Shown here: positions 10,605 through 20,477 of the stretch, piece by piece
Layout of the letters: each line of letters begins with the position of its first letter
How positions within the stretch are numbered: position 1 is the stretch's first letter
Assembly: GCA_016584305.1 (NCBI GenBank)
Contig: JACEEZ010003531.1
Location: 13,516 to 77,515, forward strand
Reading direction: 5' to 3'
Length of the DNA stretch: 64,000 nucleotides
Source of the DNA: Chionoecetes opilio
Taxonomy: Eukaryota; Arthropoda; Malacostraca; Decapoda; Majidae
Translations under genes and position numbers: made by a program
Notes under the pieces: generated by a model
What the model saw: the letters and a program-made list of their open reading frames with translations, nothing else
Database searches by the model: none
What the model was told of the DNA's origin: nothing

Positions 10605-11575
10605 CATGGGTAAGCCATAGACCACTGTATACGGACTGCGCACGGAATACGGCCTGTCGCCAAGGGGGGGGGGCTGAGGGGGCCCCTCAATTCATATATT
10701 TTCAAACGGGTCATATAGATGGGTTTACCAGTATATTGATATACTGAATCTTGTAAAGCTGTTCTATAAATTATCAAAAAAAAAACTTAAAACACGCTAA
10801 AGAAATGCCATTACGAGCCTGAAAAATATGCATGAACTTAATATTCACTTCAACTCTTCGCCATTTAAAACTTTGCGAGTCAACTTTTATCATGAAGGGT
10901 ATCAATAGAAGCGCTATTTTATTAGCTTTCCATTGCTATATTTCGTTATCTGATAAATGAATTAGAACCATGCATAAATTAGCGTTAACTAAATAAATAA
11001 AATCATCAATCGGGTAATTTTCCCGATTGATGATGTTATTTATTTAGTCAACGCTAATTTATACACGGTACTAATTCATTTATCAGAAAACGAAATATAT
11101 AAATAAATAAATAACATCATCAATCGGGAAAATTACCCGATTGATGATTTTATTTATTTATTTAACGCTAATTTATGCATGGTTCTAATTAATTTATCAG
11201 ATAACGAAATATAGCAATGGAAAGCTAATACAGTTGCGCTTCTATTGACACTCTTCATTATAAAAGTTGACTCGCAAAGTTTTAAATGGCGAAGAGTTAT
11301 GTGAATATTAAGTTCATGCATATTTCTTCATAGTCTCGTAATGGCATTTCTTTTGCGTGTTTTACTGTTTTTTATTTGATAATATTATAGAACAAACATT
11401 TACGAAGATTACAGTATATCATATATACTGATAAACCAGTCTATATTATGATAGTCCATAGACCACTATATCTCTTTGTCGGGCGCCCCGCGGGCCCCTA
11501 TGCAGCCCCGCAATTCAAAACATTGTCTCGTGCGCAGTCCAGGTATACAGTTGTCTATGGTTAAGCTTAGTTTTA
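10605..11575. mobile_element. Long palindromic foldback element I
   Basis: Arms at 10605-11060 and 11105-11575 are inverted copies. Examples are GCCATTACGAG at about 10809 and CTCGTAATGGC at about 11335, and CATAGACCACTGTATAC at the left outer edge against its complement on the right. The centre is itself nested: an inner module of about 75 bp with ATCATCAATCGGG / CCCGATTGATGAT occurs three times, with the second and third inverted relative to the first. It has no coding capacity. It is best seen as a foldback or MITE-type DNA element. Confidence 0.8.
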
Positions 11576-11599
11576 TCAACCCTGCCATATCTCGCTTAC

Positions 11600-12075
11600 T
11601 ACCTTATCAAGGACTAATCTTTTGTCATATACGTTTTCTACTAACCTTCAAACCTCTTGGCAAGCTGTTACTTGGGTCAAAATCACCGACTAAAAGGATC
11701 TAATAAGAATAAATAAGTGCAACTCCGCCGTCGCCATCTGCCGCCAACATCCGCCGTCCAGACTGTGGGACGGGCGCCTATCCCAGCCCTCCCTTACGGA
11801 CAGCGGCCAGGCAAGGTTAGGTTAAGGTTAGATTTAGTTTATTTTTATTCTAAACTAAACTAAACCTAACATTAACCAAACCTAGCATGACTGCTGCCCG
11901 TGAGGGAGGGTTTTGCCCGCGGTCTCTGGACTGTGCTGATGGCGACGGCGGAGTTACACCTATTTATTCTAATTAGATCATTTTTGTCGGTGATTTTGAC
12001 TGAAGTAACAGCTTGCCAAGAGGTTTGAAGGTCAGTAGAAGACGTGTATGACAAAAGATTAGTCCTTCATGGTTA
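11600..12075. mobile_element. Long palindromic foldback element II
   Basis: A near-complete palindrome centred at about 11848. CTTCAAACCTCTTGGCAAGC at about 11647 is matched by its complement at about 12012, and AACTCCGCCGTCGCCATC on the left by GATGGCGACGGCGGAGTT on the right. The outer context is shared with 17515-17605, where the palindrome is absent. There is no coding frame. Confidence 0.8.
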
Positions 12076-12255
12076 CAGGGAGCTTCGTACACAAGTTTTT
12101 CGTACCCAGGTTTTGTTAGTTGTTTCGTGCACTGATTTTGAGTTTTCGTACATACCTGGTGTCGTGTCGTTACTCTAGTAGTCAAGTTTGACTACTAATT
12201 CGAAACCATAGCAGTCATATGAGAGCATTTTGTATCAATGTAAAAAGCATATTAT

Positions 12256-12540
12256 ATTAATCTGGTACTGACTTTAAAGTAATCGTCCAGACCATTTCAT
12301 CATTCCTGATTTTATGTAGTTAGAGTATAGCCATTATCGAGTGTATCAACAATATGTTGTCACTTTTTGCATTCAGTCAGCGGTTTTTGAATAATCCGCA
12401 ATAAAAATCTAAATTCCCCGAGCTTCGAAAACGCTGCTGACAACTGGCAGACAACGGCACCATGGCTCGGTGACGTCATCCCAGGAGCTTCCTCCCTCCC
12501 GCGCTAATACAAATACACGTAAACCTAGGCAATAAACATA
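12256..12540 (+). repeat. One arm of the AAAGTAATCGTCCAGACC foldback family
   Basis: Begins AAAGTAATCGTCCAGACC, then TTTCATCATTCCTGATTT, and continues through TTGTCACTTTTTGCATTCAG to a TGACGTCAT motif. It matches the right arm of the complete element at 45828-46724. The partner arm is missing. Confidence 0.7.
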
Positions 12541-13010
12541 CTAGACTGGGACAATATTGAGATAACTTAACACACAGGCATTTTTGAGTAAAAATTGGCA
12601 AAACAAACTTTTCTAGGGGTATTTTTTCTGCTGAATCCATTTCTGGTGTTTGCCAAGCTGTATCTCTAACGGTGTCCTTGAAACGCCCATCTACTGCCGT
12701 GGGCGAGTTAGGCCTGGTGACACAAATTATTCGTCAAATTTATTCTCATGTTTACGCGTTATTTTTGGTCTAAATACAGTAATTAATATATTAATAGATA
12801 GGAAATTTAGTCCGCTACGTCACGAGAGAACAAATAATGTATCTTTAAAAAACATGTTTGCCAAATTTTTCTGTCGAGTAATGTCAATTTTTCACATTTT
12901 CGAAGTTATACTCACATTTTTGGTAATTTCCTCAATTTTTTTCAAATTTTAAAATAGCCTGCGATCGAGGAAATGATCTGAGCTGCAAAATGAGACCAAG
13001 TAGAGATACG
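12541..13010. other. AT-rich DNA, nothing recognised
   Basis: I see no family signatures and no structure in this interval. Confidence 0.35.
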
Positions 13011-13023
13011 TCGCATACTAACT

Positions 13024-13247
13024 CCAAGCAGGCCATCATAATTTCTTCGAAGCTCATCGGTGGCCATCAATTGGAAAGTTTGCATATTTTGCCAAGATGT
13101 AAACTCGAAAGTTAAACTGTCATCAGTCACTACAATGAAGACGAGTGACTGGATTTTGGAGGCCTCAAAATTTGACCAACGTCTATCGGTCGATCTTGCG
13201 GGTGTAAGTGACCTTATTGCTGCAGAAAGAAAATATCACACCCCATG
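13024..13247 (+). pseudogene. C2HC 'CxFCQ' family fragment, plus-strand copy
   Basis: Encodes VCIFCQDVNSKVKLSSV, then TSDWILEASKFDQRLSV, then a LIAAERKYHTPCY stretch. The C-x2-C and H-x3-C pairs suggest a zinc-binding module of a multicopy arthropod family whose function I do not know. The reading runs directly into RTE sequence at about 13248, so the module was cut by that insertion or rearrangement. Its first 150 bp are an inverted copy of 14367-14549. Confidence 0.6.
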
Positions 13248-14284
13248 CTATATAACTGGTCTGTATTCTAGGACTGAGAGTGCTGTGAAGTGTGGGGCAG
13301 GTGTATCTAGCTTCTTTCCTGTGAATACAGGAGTGAGGCAAGGGTGCGTCCTTGCCCCATCACTTTTCAACGCTTGTATGGACAGGGTATTGGACAAGGT
13401 TGTAGATCAAAGTGATTGTGGAGCGTCCGTCGGCAACACCAAGATCACTGATCTTGTTTTTGCCGATGATGCAGTAATCTTTGCTGAGTCGCCGGAGGTC
13501 CTGGTGATGGCTCTCGAGGCGCTGCACGAGGAGGCAAATCCTTTGGGATTTGAGGTCTCCTGGCTCAAGACCAAGCAAGGTCCAGGTGTTTGGAGACTTA
13601 CTAGATGAAGCAGTACAGTCTGTTCATGCATGTGGCGAGGACATTGAGATCTTGGAAAGTTTTACATACCTTGGTAGCGCAGTCCATAATGACGGCGGTT
13701 GACGTCAAGAAGTCTTACGGTGGATTGGCATAGCCCACGGTGTTATGGACTCACTCAGCGGGAGTATTTGGCGTCGTCGGTACCTGTGCAGGAGGACAAA
13801 GATCCGGATCTTTAAGTCGCTTGTGATCCCTGTCTTACTTTATGGTTGTGAGACATGGACACTAAATAGTGACTTGAAGAGACGAATCAATGCCTTTGGT
13901 AATAAGTGTCTTCGCAGAATGATGGGGTATCGCTGGGATGATTACGTGTCAAATCAGCGATTGCACCGTGAGACTGAATCGAGGCCTATTTCCTGCATAG
14001 TCCGTCAGCGCCAACTTCGGCTATATGGGCATGTGGCACGCTACCCTGAAACCGATCCTTCCCATCACGTTGTATCTGTAAGAGACGATCCGGCATGGAG
14101 GAGGCCAAGGGGGCGCCCACAAGGCTCGTGGCTGGGGCAAGTTGATGTTTCTTGTCGAGAGCTGCTTGATATGGGAAAGGAGCCTGCATGGGAACTCGCG
14201 CGTGGTGACCCCCGGGAGTGGCGTCGTAGGGTGGGCGAGGCGACGCGCCCCCCGGCGTATACCCCCAATGATTGATTGATTGAT
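13248..14284 (+). mobile_element. RTE-like LINE, 5'-truncated copy (RTE-1)
   Basis: Encodes the second half of an RTE-clade reverse transcriptase. GVRQGCVLAPSLFN is followed by the catalytic LVFADDAVIFAES, then FGGLL, FKSLVIPVLLYGCETWTLN, NKCLRRMMGYRWDD, RLYGHVARYPE and ARGDPREWRRRVGEATR. One frameshift lies between 13608 and 13745. The element ends in the tandem TGATTGATTGATTGATG tail characteristic of RTE elements. The endonuclease and the first RT blocks are missing. The 5' edge abuts the C2HC fragment. Confidence 0.9.
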
Positions 14285-14349
14285 GCATTTTCTTCGAAAA
14301 ACCCCTAAAACGAGAGATTCTTCAGAGACTAAAGACGTAGTCATTGAGT

Positions 14350-14874
14350 GGACACTACCACCACCATGGTAGTGAATTTTGAGGCCTCCAAAATCCTGTC
14401 ACTCGTCTTCATTGTAGTGACTGATGACGGTTTAACTTTTGAGTTTATATCTTGGCAGAATATGCAAGCTTTCCAATTGCACATTCGCAAGCATTTCCAA
14501 TTGATGGCCACCGATGAGCTTCGAAGCAATGATGATGGCCTGCTTGGACCAGCAGAAGAAGCAATAGAAGCTGATTCTCTTGGCTCCTGGACAGACTGAA
14601 GTCGCGATAGGTGTGCCCTGCTTGTAAATGAAGCATAACAGGACCGATGCCACACCACATTTTGTTTATCTTTGGCATCTAAACCGAGAACACGTTCAGT
14701 GGCATCTCTGTTTTTAGGATATCTTAATTTTGACTTACTGTGCGCAGATTCCTTAACTATAAGTAACCCTTGTGCACTTGGCGTTAGCAGTTTGTCTTGC
14801 TTAGATTCTTGACATAAAATGCAACTTTCAAACAATATGCATCTATCTCTTTTCAGCCTACACACAGCTTCCAT
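14350..14874 (-). pseudogene. C2HC 'CxFCQ' family N-terminal segment, minus-strand copy
   Basis: A 177-residue open frame beginning with a Met and the cysteine module CILCQESKQDKLLTP. It continues to ERVLGLDAKDKQNVVWHR with SCYASFTSR, giving a C-x2-C ... H-x3-C zinc-binding layout. A second module, ACIFCQDINSKVKPSS with TSDRILEASKF, follows. The second module carries a short tandem duplication (NWK followed by a repeat) absent from the plus-strand copy. The family is multicopy in arthropods and of unknown function. The frame stops at about 14341, where the family resemblance ends, so this is an N-terminal exon or fragment. Confidence 0.6.
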
Positions 14875-14879
14875 TTTGA

Positions 14880-15365
14880 AAGTTTTGACATTTAAAAAAC
14901 TACGGTTATCAGGATACCCTCTGTTCTCTCAACAAAATATTATAAACCAGAAAAGAAACAATCAACACAAAAATAATTTAACCCTCTCACGCACGAAAAG
15001 TTTAATAAGTTTTTCCGTCCACTGCGACATCCGTCTTATGCTCCCTAAGGGGCCCCGCGAAATGGCCTGACTGTGCGGCGAATTATTTTTTTATGTTATC
15101 AATTTCACCAACGTGTATTCTTTTTTCCTGGCATTATTATATATCATTGGTTTTGCAAGAGATTATTCTGCCTTATGAAAGAAAAAAATAACGAGAAATG
15201 CAAATAAATAGCAGAATTTACCGACTCCGAAAAAATATTGAGTAAAGAGTAAAGAGAAATACTTACGTTCACCACTTCGTAGCTCGAAACTTCCTGAGTC
15301 AACTTTTTATGGTTTAAATGCCAATAAAAGCGGATTTTTATGAGGATTCTAACGATACCATTATA
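14880..15365. other. AT-rich DNA, possible old inverted-repeat remnant
   Basis: The stretch 15270-15350 (CTGAGTCAACTTTTTATGG and neighbours) weakly resembles an arm of foldback element I. Otherwise nothing is recognised. Confidence 0.3.
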
Positions 15366-15381
15366 ATTTTCATATGGCCAG

Positions 15382-16350
15382 TATGGCCAGCTCGGGACAC
15401 GTTTTAAAGGGACGACAATTCGCGCTCACAGGCTGCCTGCTGATTCGCAGAGAGAGACGGTGGAAACATCGGAGGACCTCGTAGAGTTCTTCACCACCAA
15501 TGACACTGCCAGCAAGCTGAAGGACGACGCATTGGCCTTCCTGAAGGAGGCTCTGATGTCGAAGAACCATCCCAGGGAGAACTATGAAGAACTTCTCCGT
15601 CTCTCCTACCTGTTCCTCGGTGGTGAAGGTCCAGCCAAACCATTCCGCCGTCCTGGAGCTCTCCATCAAGCCAGGTGGATAGCCAAGGCCATCTACTGCC
15701 TCAAGCTTCAGATGCTGAAATCCCAGCTGTCGCTGACTGGTCGAGAGAAGGCCGGAGTGGAACGAGTGGCCCTCTTCGTTGCTCTGGTGTACTGCAAGCA
15801 ATGGCATGAGGCACCGATCTCTGTGAAAGCTCCGTTGAACGACGTGCTCTTCCTCGAGATCCTCAAGACATACCCTGACCAAACCGTTGCCAAGGCAGCA
15901 GAACAGGCCCTGCGACGCCACCTGTGGTACGTTTCCGAGGAAAACGCGGGACTGGCCTTCTTCGACTCAAGGATTGATGTGGACAAGCCCGCCTCGAAGA
16001 AGGAACTCAAGCGATTGGAGGGAAAAAAGATGACGATGTCTTCCTCCCTCTCGTCCTTCGTCACTTCGAAGACACGGTCCTTCTTTCAGAAACTCGACGC
16101 GGACGAGGGCTTCCTGGCAAAGGACCTGGCATTGTGGGAGGAGGACGACCGATTCAAGGACGCTCGGAAACGGGCACTTGGCCTCCGAGTGGTCAACGAT
16201 GCCGCGGAGAGGGGCATCGCCCTAGTCCAGCGCTACCTGGGGTCCACGAAGTCGGCCGCACAGGAGAAGTATCTCCTCCAGTTAGTCCACCACCATCGGA
16301 AACTTGTGGGGCGGGAAAAGAAGGAGGACCTTCAAAAGAAGGCTTTCTGA
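15382..16350 (+). CDS. Last exon of a conserved arthropod protein of unknown function
   Basis: An uninterrupted GC-rich frame in AT-rich surroundings, open back to a TAA at 15364 and closing with TGA at 16348-16350. Codon 15460 is GTG, so no in-exon ATG is obvious. AG acceptor candidates after pyrimidine-rich sequence at 15381 and 15390 fit a 3' splice site. The protein is soluble, without signal or membrane segments. Landmarks are ARWIAKAIYCLKLQML, LWYVSEENAGLAFFDSRI, FVTSKTRSFFQKL, LGLRVVNDAAERGIALVQRY and EKYLLQLVHHHRKLVG. The VVND-AERG-ALI and LLQ-V--HRK motifs recur in a multicopy arthropod family whose biochemical role I do not know. It may itself be transposon-derived. The intact frame, biased composition and poly(A) signal argue for a real or recently active gene. 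Confidence 0.7.
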   Translation, partial: YGQLGTRFKGTTIRAHRLPADSQRETVETSEDLVEFFTTNDTASKLKDDALAFLKEALMSKNHPRENYEELLRLSYLFLGGEGPAKPFRRPGALHQARWIAKAIYCLKLQMLKSQLSLTGREKAGVERVALFVALVYCKQWHEAPISVKAPLNDVLFLEILKTYPDQTVAKAAEQALRRHLWYVSEENAGLAFFDSRIDVDKPASKKELKRLEGKKMTMSSSLSSFVTSKTRSFFQKLDADEGFLAKDLALWEEDDRFKDARKRALGLRVVNDAAERGIALVQRYLGSTKSAAQEKYLLQLVHHHRKLVGREKKEDLQKKAF

Positions 16351-16536
16351 ATGAAAACAATGAAAACTGTCTGTTTTGGTTTCCTTATAAGTTTCTTTCT
16401 AAAAATGTGGGATGTTTTGAGTTTTTTCTTTGTTTTTGAAGGTTATTAGAAAATTATTCAGTTTGTTGGGACCCCTAAATATTCTCCGAATTTCATTTAA
16501 TTTCACAGAAACTCTTCTTATGCATGTGTAAACAGA

Positions 16537-16542
16537 AATAAA
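16537..16542 (+). promoter_or_regulatory. Poly(A) signal AATAAA for the 15.4-kb exon
   Basis: A canonical AATAAA lies about 190 bases after the stop codon, with no other gene between. It supports this being a terminal exon. Confidence 0.6.
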
Positions 16543-16559
16543 GCACGAGCAAGTGAAAA

Positions 16560-17510
16560 AAACATGTTTAATATTTTCCCTCTATGATCTTGGGACACCC
16601 TATCCCATCCTTAAACTAATTTCATATTAGCATGCAACAACCTGAAACGAAAGAAACAAGTGCAAATAAGCAGTTAATCCTCACCGTGATGTGCCGTGGG
16701 GGGTACAATGTACATTACACGGGTCTGATTTCCCCGCAAGTGTTTTTTGTCGCTGGGGTAAATACGTACCAAAACTGATCATTGATCTCATAAGAAAATG
16801 AGACAAGATAGAGCATTTCTGATATTTTCATGTTAAAGTAGAGGAATAACACTCTATATATGCTTATTTACAAGGAGGTACTCTGTTTCGTCTTTGCGTC
16901 CCATGAAAGTTTGCCAAATCAGCTGATTTGTAAACAAACTTTGCCGCAACTATATTTTGTTGACATTTTACTTATTTTCTTTTTTGGTTCCTCGGTTTAA
17001 ACACGTGCGTTATGTAAACACGAACAGCATCTGATCGGAGGGCCAATAGTGAGTTGAGATAGGCGTGCAGTTTTTATTAAATAACAAGAAACAGAGCTAT
17101 TTATTTTACTGTAACTGTGATTGTTACCATAAACATGGTAAAAACGCTTACCTATATATTTTTCTTTTTAAGTTAGTTTTTCAATAATTTTTATGTGGTT
17201 GGCGGTATAATGGGCTTGTAAGGTTGCAACAAATCTTACGCAGCTCTGAACTCAGCCTCTGAGGTTTTGATTACATTCGGGGAAATTATTATATTCACAC
17301 ACGCAGACCTGCAGCCTGCCTGCCGACCTGCATGTGGCCGCTGCCTAGCGCTGGCCTGTCAGGGCATCTGGGTGATTCACAGTAAAGAGTGGCCTGCTTG
17401 TGATGGTGATGGTGCCTCAGGCTGTGGATTTGTGTTTGCAGAAGTGAAAGTATGGTTGCAATGCACTGTACTATATAATAAATGGTATACAGTATATGTG
17501 TTTGGGTTAA
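16560..17510. other. AT-rich intergenic DNA
   Basis: No recognisable coding, RNA or repeat structure. The short frames lack family similarity. Confidence 0.35.
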
Positions 17511-17514
17511 GATT

Positions 17515-17605
17515 CGTTTTATCAACCCTGCCATATCTCGCAATTACTACCTTATGAAGGACGGGGTGCAGTTAGTTCGTACACAAGTTGTTTCGTACAC
17601 CAGTA
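17515..17605 (+). repeat. Paralogous empty site of foldback element II
   Basis: TTTTATCAACCCTGCCATAT and the following CTTAT-AAGGAC match the left flank of foldback II at 11565-11607. The immediately following TTCGTACACAAGTTG matches its right flank at 12090. The palindrome is absent here. Confidence 0.55.
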
Positions 17606-17670
17606 GAATTGTACACCAAAAAGTTGTTTAGTACAATTGAAATACAATTTAATACAATTGAAAAGTCCCA

Positions 17671-18262
17671 ATTGCCTGCTCTCTACAGGGGCCTTATCCG
17701 CCCATGTATGGAGTATGCCTCACATGTTTGGGGTGGATCCACTCATACAGCTCTCCTAAACAGGGTTGAGTCAAAAGCTTTTCGTCTCATCAACTCCTCT
17801 CCTCTGACTGACTGTCTTCATTTTTTAAATCACCGACGCAATGTTGCTTCTCTTGCTCTCCTCTACCGTTATTTTCATGCTCACTGCTCTTCTGAACTTG
17901 CGAACTGCATGCCTCCCCCCCCTCCCACGGCCTCGCTGCACAAGACTTTCTACTCATTCTCATCCCTATTCTGTCCATCTTCCTGATGCAAGAGTTAATC
18001 AGTATCTTTACTCTTTCATCCCTTTCACTGGTAAACTCTGGAACTCTCTTCCTGTTTCTATTTTTCCACTTTCCTATGACTTAAATCTTTTCAAAAGAAG
18101 AGTTACAAGACACCTCCCGAACTAAATAGGCCTACCCCTCTGTTTTTATTTTATTCTCTTACTGTCTTCTTTATAGGGACTGGCAACTAAGCGGGCTTTG
18201 TGTTACCCATTTTTGTTGTGCCCTTGGCCAGTTCCTTGTGATGTAAAAAAACAAAAAACAAA
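17671..18262 (+). mobile_element. LINE family A, 3'-end fragment (copy A2)
   Basis: Encodes LYRGLIRPCMEYASHVWGG, FRLINSSPLTDCL and RRNVASLALLYRYF. After one frameshift at about 17915 it continues as LPRPRCTRLSTHSHPYS, FIPFTGKLWNSLPVSIFP and FKRRVTRHLPN with a stop at 18123-18125. The 3' UTR (GGGACTGGCAACTAAGCGGG) and an A-rich tail at 18245-18275 mark the 3' terminus. The 5' side is truncated within the region after the RT core. Confidence 0.85.
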
Positions 18263-18299
18263 AAAACAAAACAACTATGGGGTAAATGAATGACTAAAT

Positions 18300-18361
18300 G
18301 TCATGCTCGCGGATTTACGATACTCGCGGGTGTCTCTGTTCCCTAACCCCCGCGAGCATGA
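18300..18361. repeat. 12-bp inverted repeat around a 38-nt spacer
   Basis: TCATGCTCGCGG at 18301 and its complement CCGCGAGCATGA at 18350-18361. It could form a hairpin or be the ends of a very small element. Short TTCGTACAC repeats follow at 18390-18430. Confidence 0.5.
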
Positions 18362-18429
18362 AGGGTTTATTGTATACGAAACCATAGTCATTTCGTACAC
18401 TGAGCTCAGAGTTAAAAGTTGCTTCGTAC

Positions 18430-18950
18430 ATGACAAACCATCTTCGTTGTTGTTTCTATACATTGGCACAAATCATGCGGTGATACGGTCTGTCTGTCTG
18501 AGCCCATGGTCAAGGGACAACAAATGCTGGGACTGCCAATCTGGTGGGTTACGTGCTGCCTCTGGCCAGGGATTTGGCGTTCAGCAGTCACGTGATATTT
18601 CGGCTAATTTGCAATGGATGTATTTAATTAATACTCCATATCTAAGTAGAACTACTATAACCATAGTAATACTCGGCCTAATTTTTCCTCAAAGACCTAT
18701 AATACTGGTATTTTTTTTATTTGAGGGAACTACTTCGTCTGATTGCATGTAGATATGGCATCTGCTTACCCGTCTCCAGGCTGTAAGGAAGAAGTACTTA
18801 TGTCCGCGTCAATATGTCAAAGTAGCCAGCACTATTATCATTGTTTGATATTTTTATTTATAAAATGTAAAACTGTTTTAATGTTTCAGCAGCATAGCTG
18901 ATGTAAGATAGTTTTTTAATAGTTTGTGGTTTTAGGAAAAAAAGAAATAC
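18430..18950. other. Intergenic DNA, nothing recognised
   Basis: I see no family signatures in this stretch. Confidence 0.3.
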
Positions 18951-18957
18951 ACTACAT

Positions 18958-19215
18958 CAGCGGTCCTTAATCTTTATCGTGCAGCGGACCCCTTTTCTTA
19001 AAGCTAATAACATTCGTAGTCCTGTTGGAGGGAAGATTTTTTTTTTTCGCGCGCTTTTCACAAAAATCGTGTTTTTACGGAAATAAGGCCTGGAAATCAA
19101 TTCTTTTTGGTGGATTAGGTGTTTTGAATGTCCATTCAACATAATTAGACAAAAAAAAATGGGTCTGGACCATTACTTTAAAGCTACTCATGTGGCGGAC
19201 CTTAAATGCTGAGAT
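18958..19215 (+). mobile_element. Possible non-autonomous hAT-like element
   Basis: Begins CAGCGGTCCTTAATCTTTAT with a following CAGCGGACCCC. That is the style of hAT/Charlie-type termini (CAGNGG..TTAA.C). A partial complement (GGCGGACCTTAAATGCTG) lies near 19193-19211. I find no clear 8-bp target duplication, so the boundaries and the assignment are tentative. Confidence 0.35.
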
Positions 19216-19418
19216 TTCCCCTCTACACTATCTCGTGAGTAAATTTTTTTTAAGGAGCTTGTTTTCTAGAATATACTCAAATTGTTACTGAATTATTTAT
19301 TAGTGGCTTAACTTTAACAGAACTATTCAAGTTTACCTCACATAGCGTTATTTATTTTACAATTTACAATTTACATTTTTACACACAAATTTCCTGAACA
19401 CTACTTGTTCACATCTCG

Positions 19419-19735
19419 NNNNNNNNNNNNNNNNNNNNNNNNNNNNNNNNNNNNNNNNNNNNNNNNNNNNNNNNNNNNNNNNNNNNNNNNNNNNNNNNNN
19501 NNNNNNNNNNNNNNNNNNNNNNNNNNNNNNNNNNNNNNNNNNNNNNNNNNNNNNNNNNNNNNNNNNNNNNNNNNNNNNNNNNNNNNNNNNNNNNNNNNNN
19601 NNNNNNNNNNNNNNNNNNNNNNNNNNNNNNNNNNNNNNNNNNNNNNNNNNNNNNNNNNNNNNNNNNNNNNNNNNNNNNNNNNNNNNNNNNNNNNNNNNNN
19701 NNNNNNNNNNNNNNNNNNNNNNNNNNNNNNNNNNN
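19419..19735. other. Assembly gap, 317 N
   Basis: An unbroken run of N. LINE A coding sequence starts right after it, so the gap probably hides the 5' part of copy A3. Confidence 0.99.
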
Positions 19736-20440
19736 AAGGGTGACCGTTCTAATCCTTAAAAACTACCATCCTATAGTTTTGGGATTTCCCTTTGCCTTTC
19801 TAAGTTTTTGAATCTATACTTAATAAGAAGATTCTTAAGCATCTATCTGCTCATAATCTTCTATCTGATCGTCAGTACGGTTTCCGTAAAGGGCGATCTA
19901 CTGGCGATCTTCTAGCTTTCCTAACTGAATCTTGGTCATCTTCCTTTTACCCGTCAGGGTGGCTCGGTTGGTAGAGGTGTGGGCTCGCGTGCAGCATCCC
20001 TGCGTTGCATCCCACCTGTTTCATCCTGGCATGGTGGCACTTTGTATAGTCAATAACCTTGTCGTTGGTACTTGCAAAGTGTCTAGATAGGATCAAAGTA
20101 TCTTATCTTATCCTTTAGGGGTTTCGGTGAAACTTTTGCTGTTGCCCTTGACATATCAAAAGCTTTTGATAGAGTGGCACGAATCTTTAATTTCCAAACT
20201 ACCCTCATTCGGTATCTATCCTTCTCTGTACCTTCATCTTAAGTTTCCTTTCAAACCGTTCTATTGCAGCCACTAGATGGAGATTGTTCTTCTCCTACAT
20301 CTATCAATAGTGGTGTTCTCCAGGGTTCTGTCCTATCACCCACTCCCTTTCTTATATAGGGCTTGTCTTTCACCCTATGTCGTATCTTTTAACCTGTCTT
20401 CTTTTTCTAGGTCTATTTTAATGTTTCTTTTATAATTTCT
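19736..20440 (+). mobile_element. LINE family A, RT-domain fragment (copy A3)
   Basis: Frames after the gap spell RVTVLI (family context ...YRPI), LLSDRQYGFRKGRSTGDLLA, then, beyond a SINE insertion, GFGETFAVALDISKAFDRV and GVLQGSVLSPTPFLI. These are RT blocks 2 to 5 of LINE family A, matched by copy A5 at 61.1-61.6 and 58.8 kb. Several frameshifts are present. Together with A1 and A2, which carry the C-terminal part, it shows the same family covering the whole ORF2. Confidence 0.75.
19951..20112 (+). mobile_element. tRNA-derived SINE inserted in LINE A3
   Basis: Starts GTCAGGGTGGCTCGGTTGG, which contains a pol III A box (TGGCTCGGTTGG). A degenerate B box follows (GCGTTGCATCCC). The tail is ATCTTATCTTATCC. 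TCCTTT(T)A on both sides looks like the target duplication, and removing the SINE restores the RT reading between SWSS and GFGET. Confidence 0.7.
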
Positions 20441-20477
20441 AGGCATTGTTACTTAATTTGGTATTATTTTACACTAG

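Noticed and set aside
15370..15921. Minus-strand open frame of 183 residues
   Set aside because: It lies opposite the conserved plus-strand exon, whose family motifs are on the plus strand. It is a shadow.
19405..19743. An open frame of 112 residues
   Set aside because: It spans the run of N and has no sequence content.
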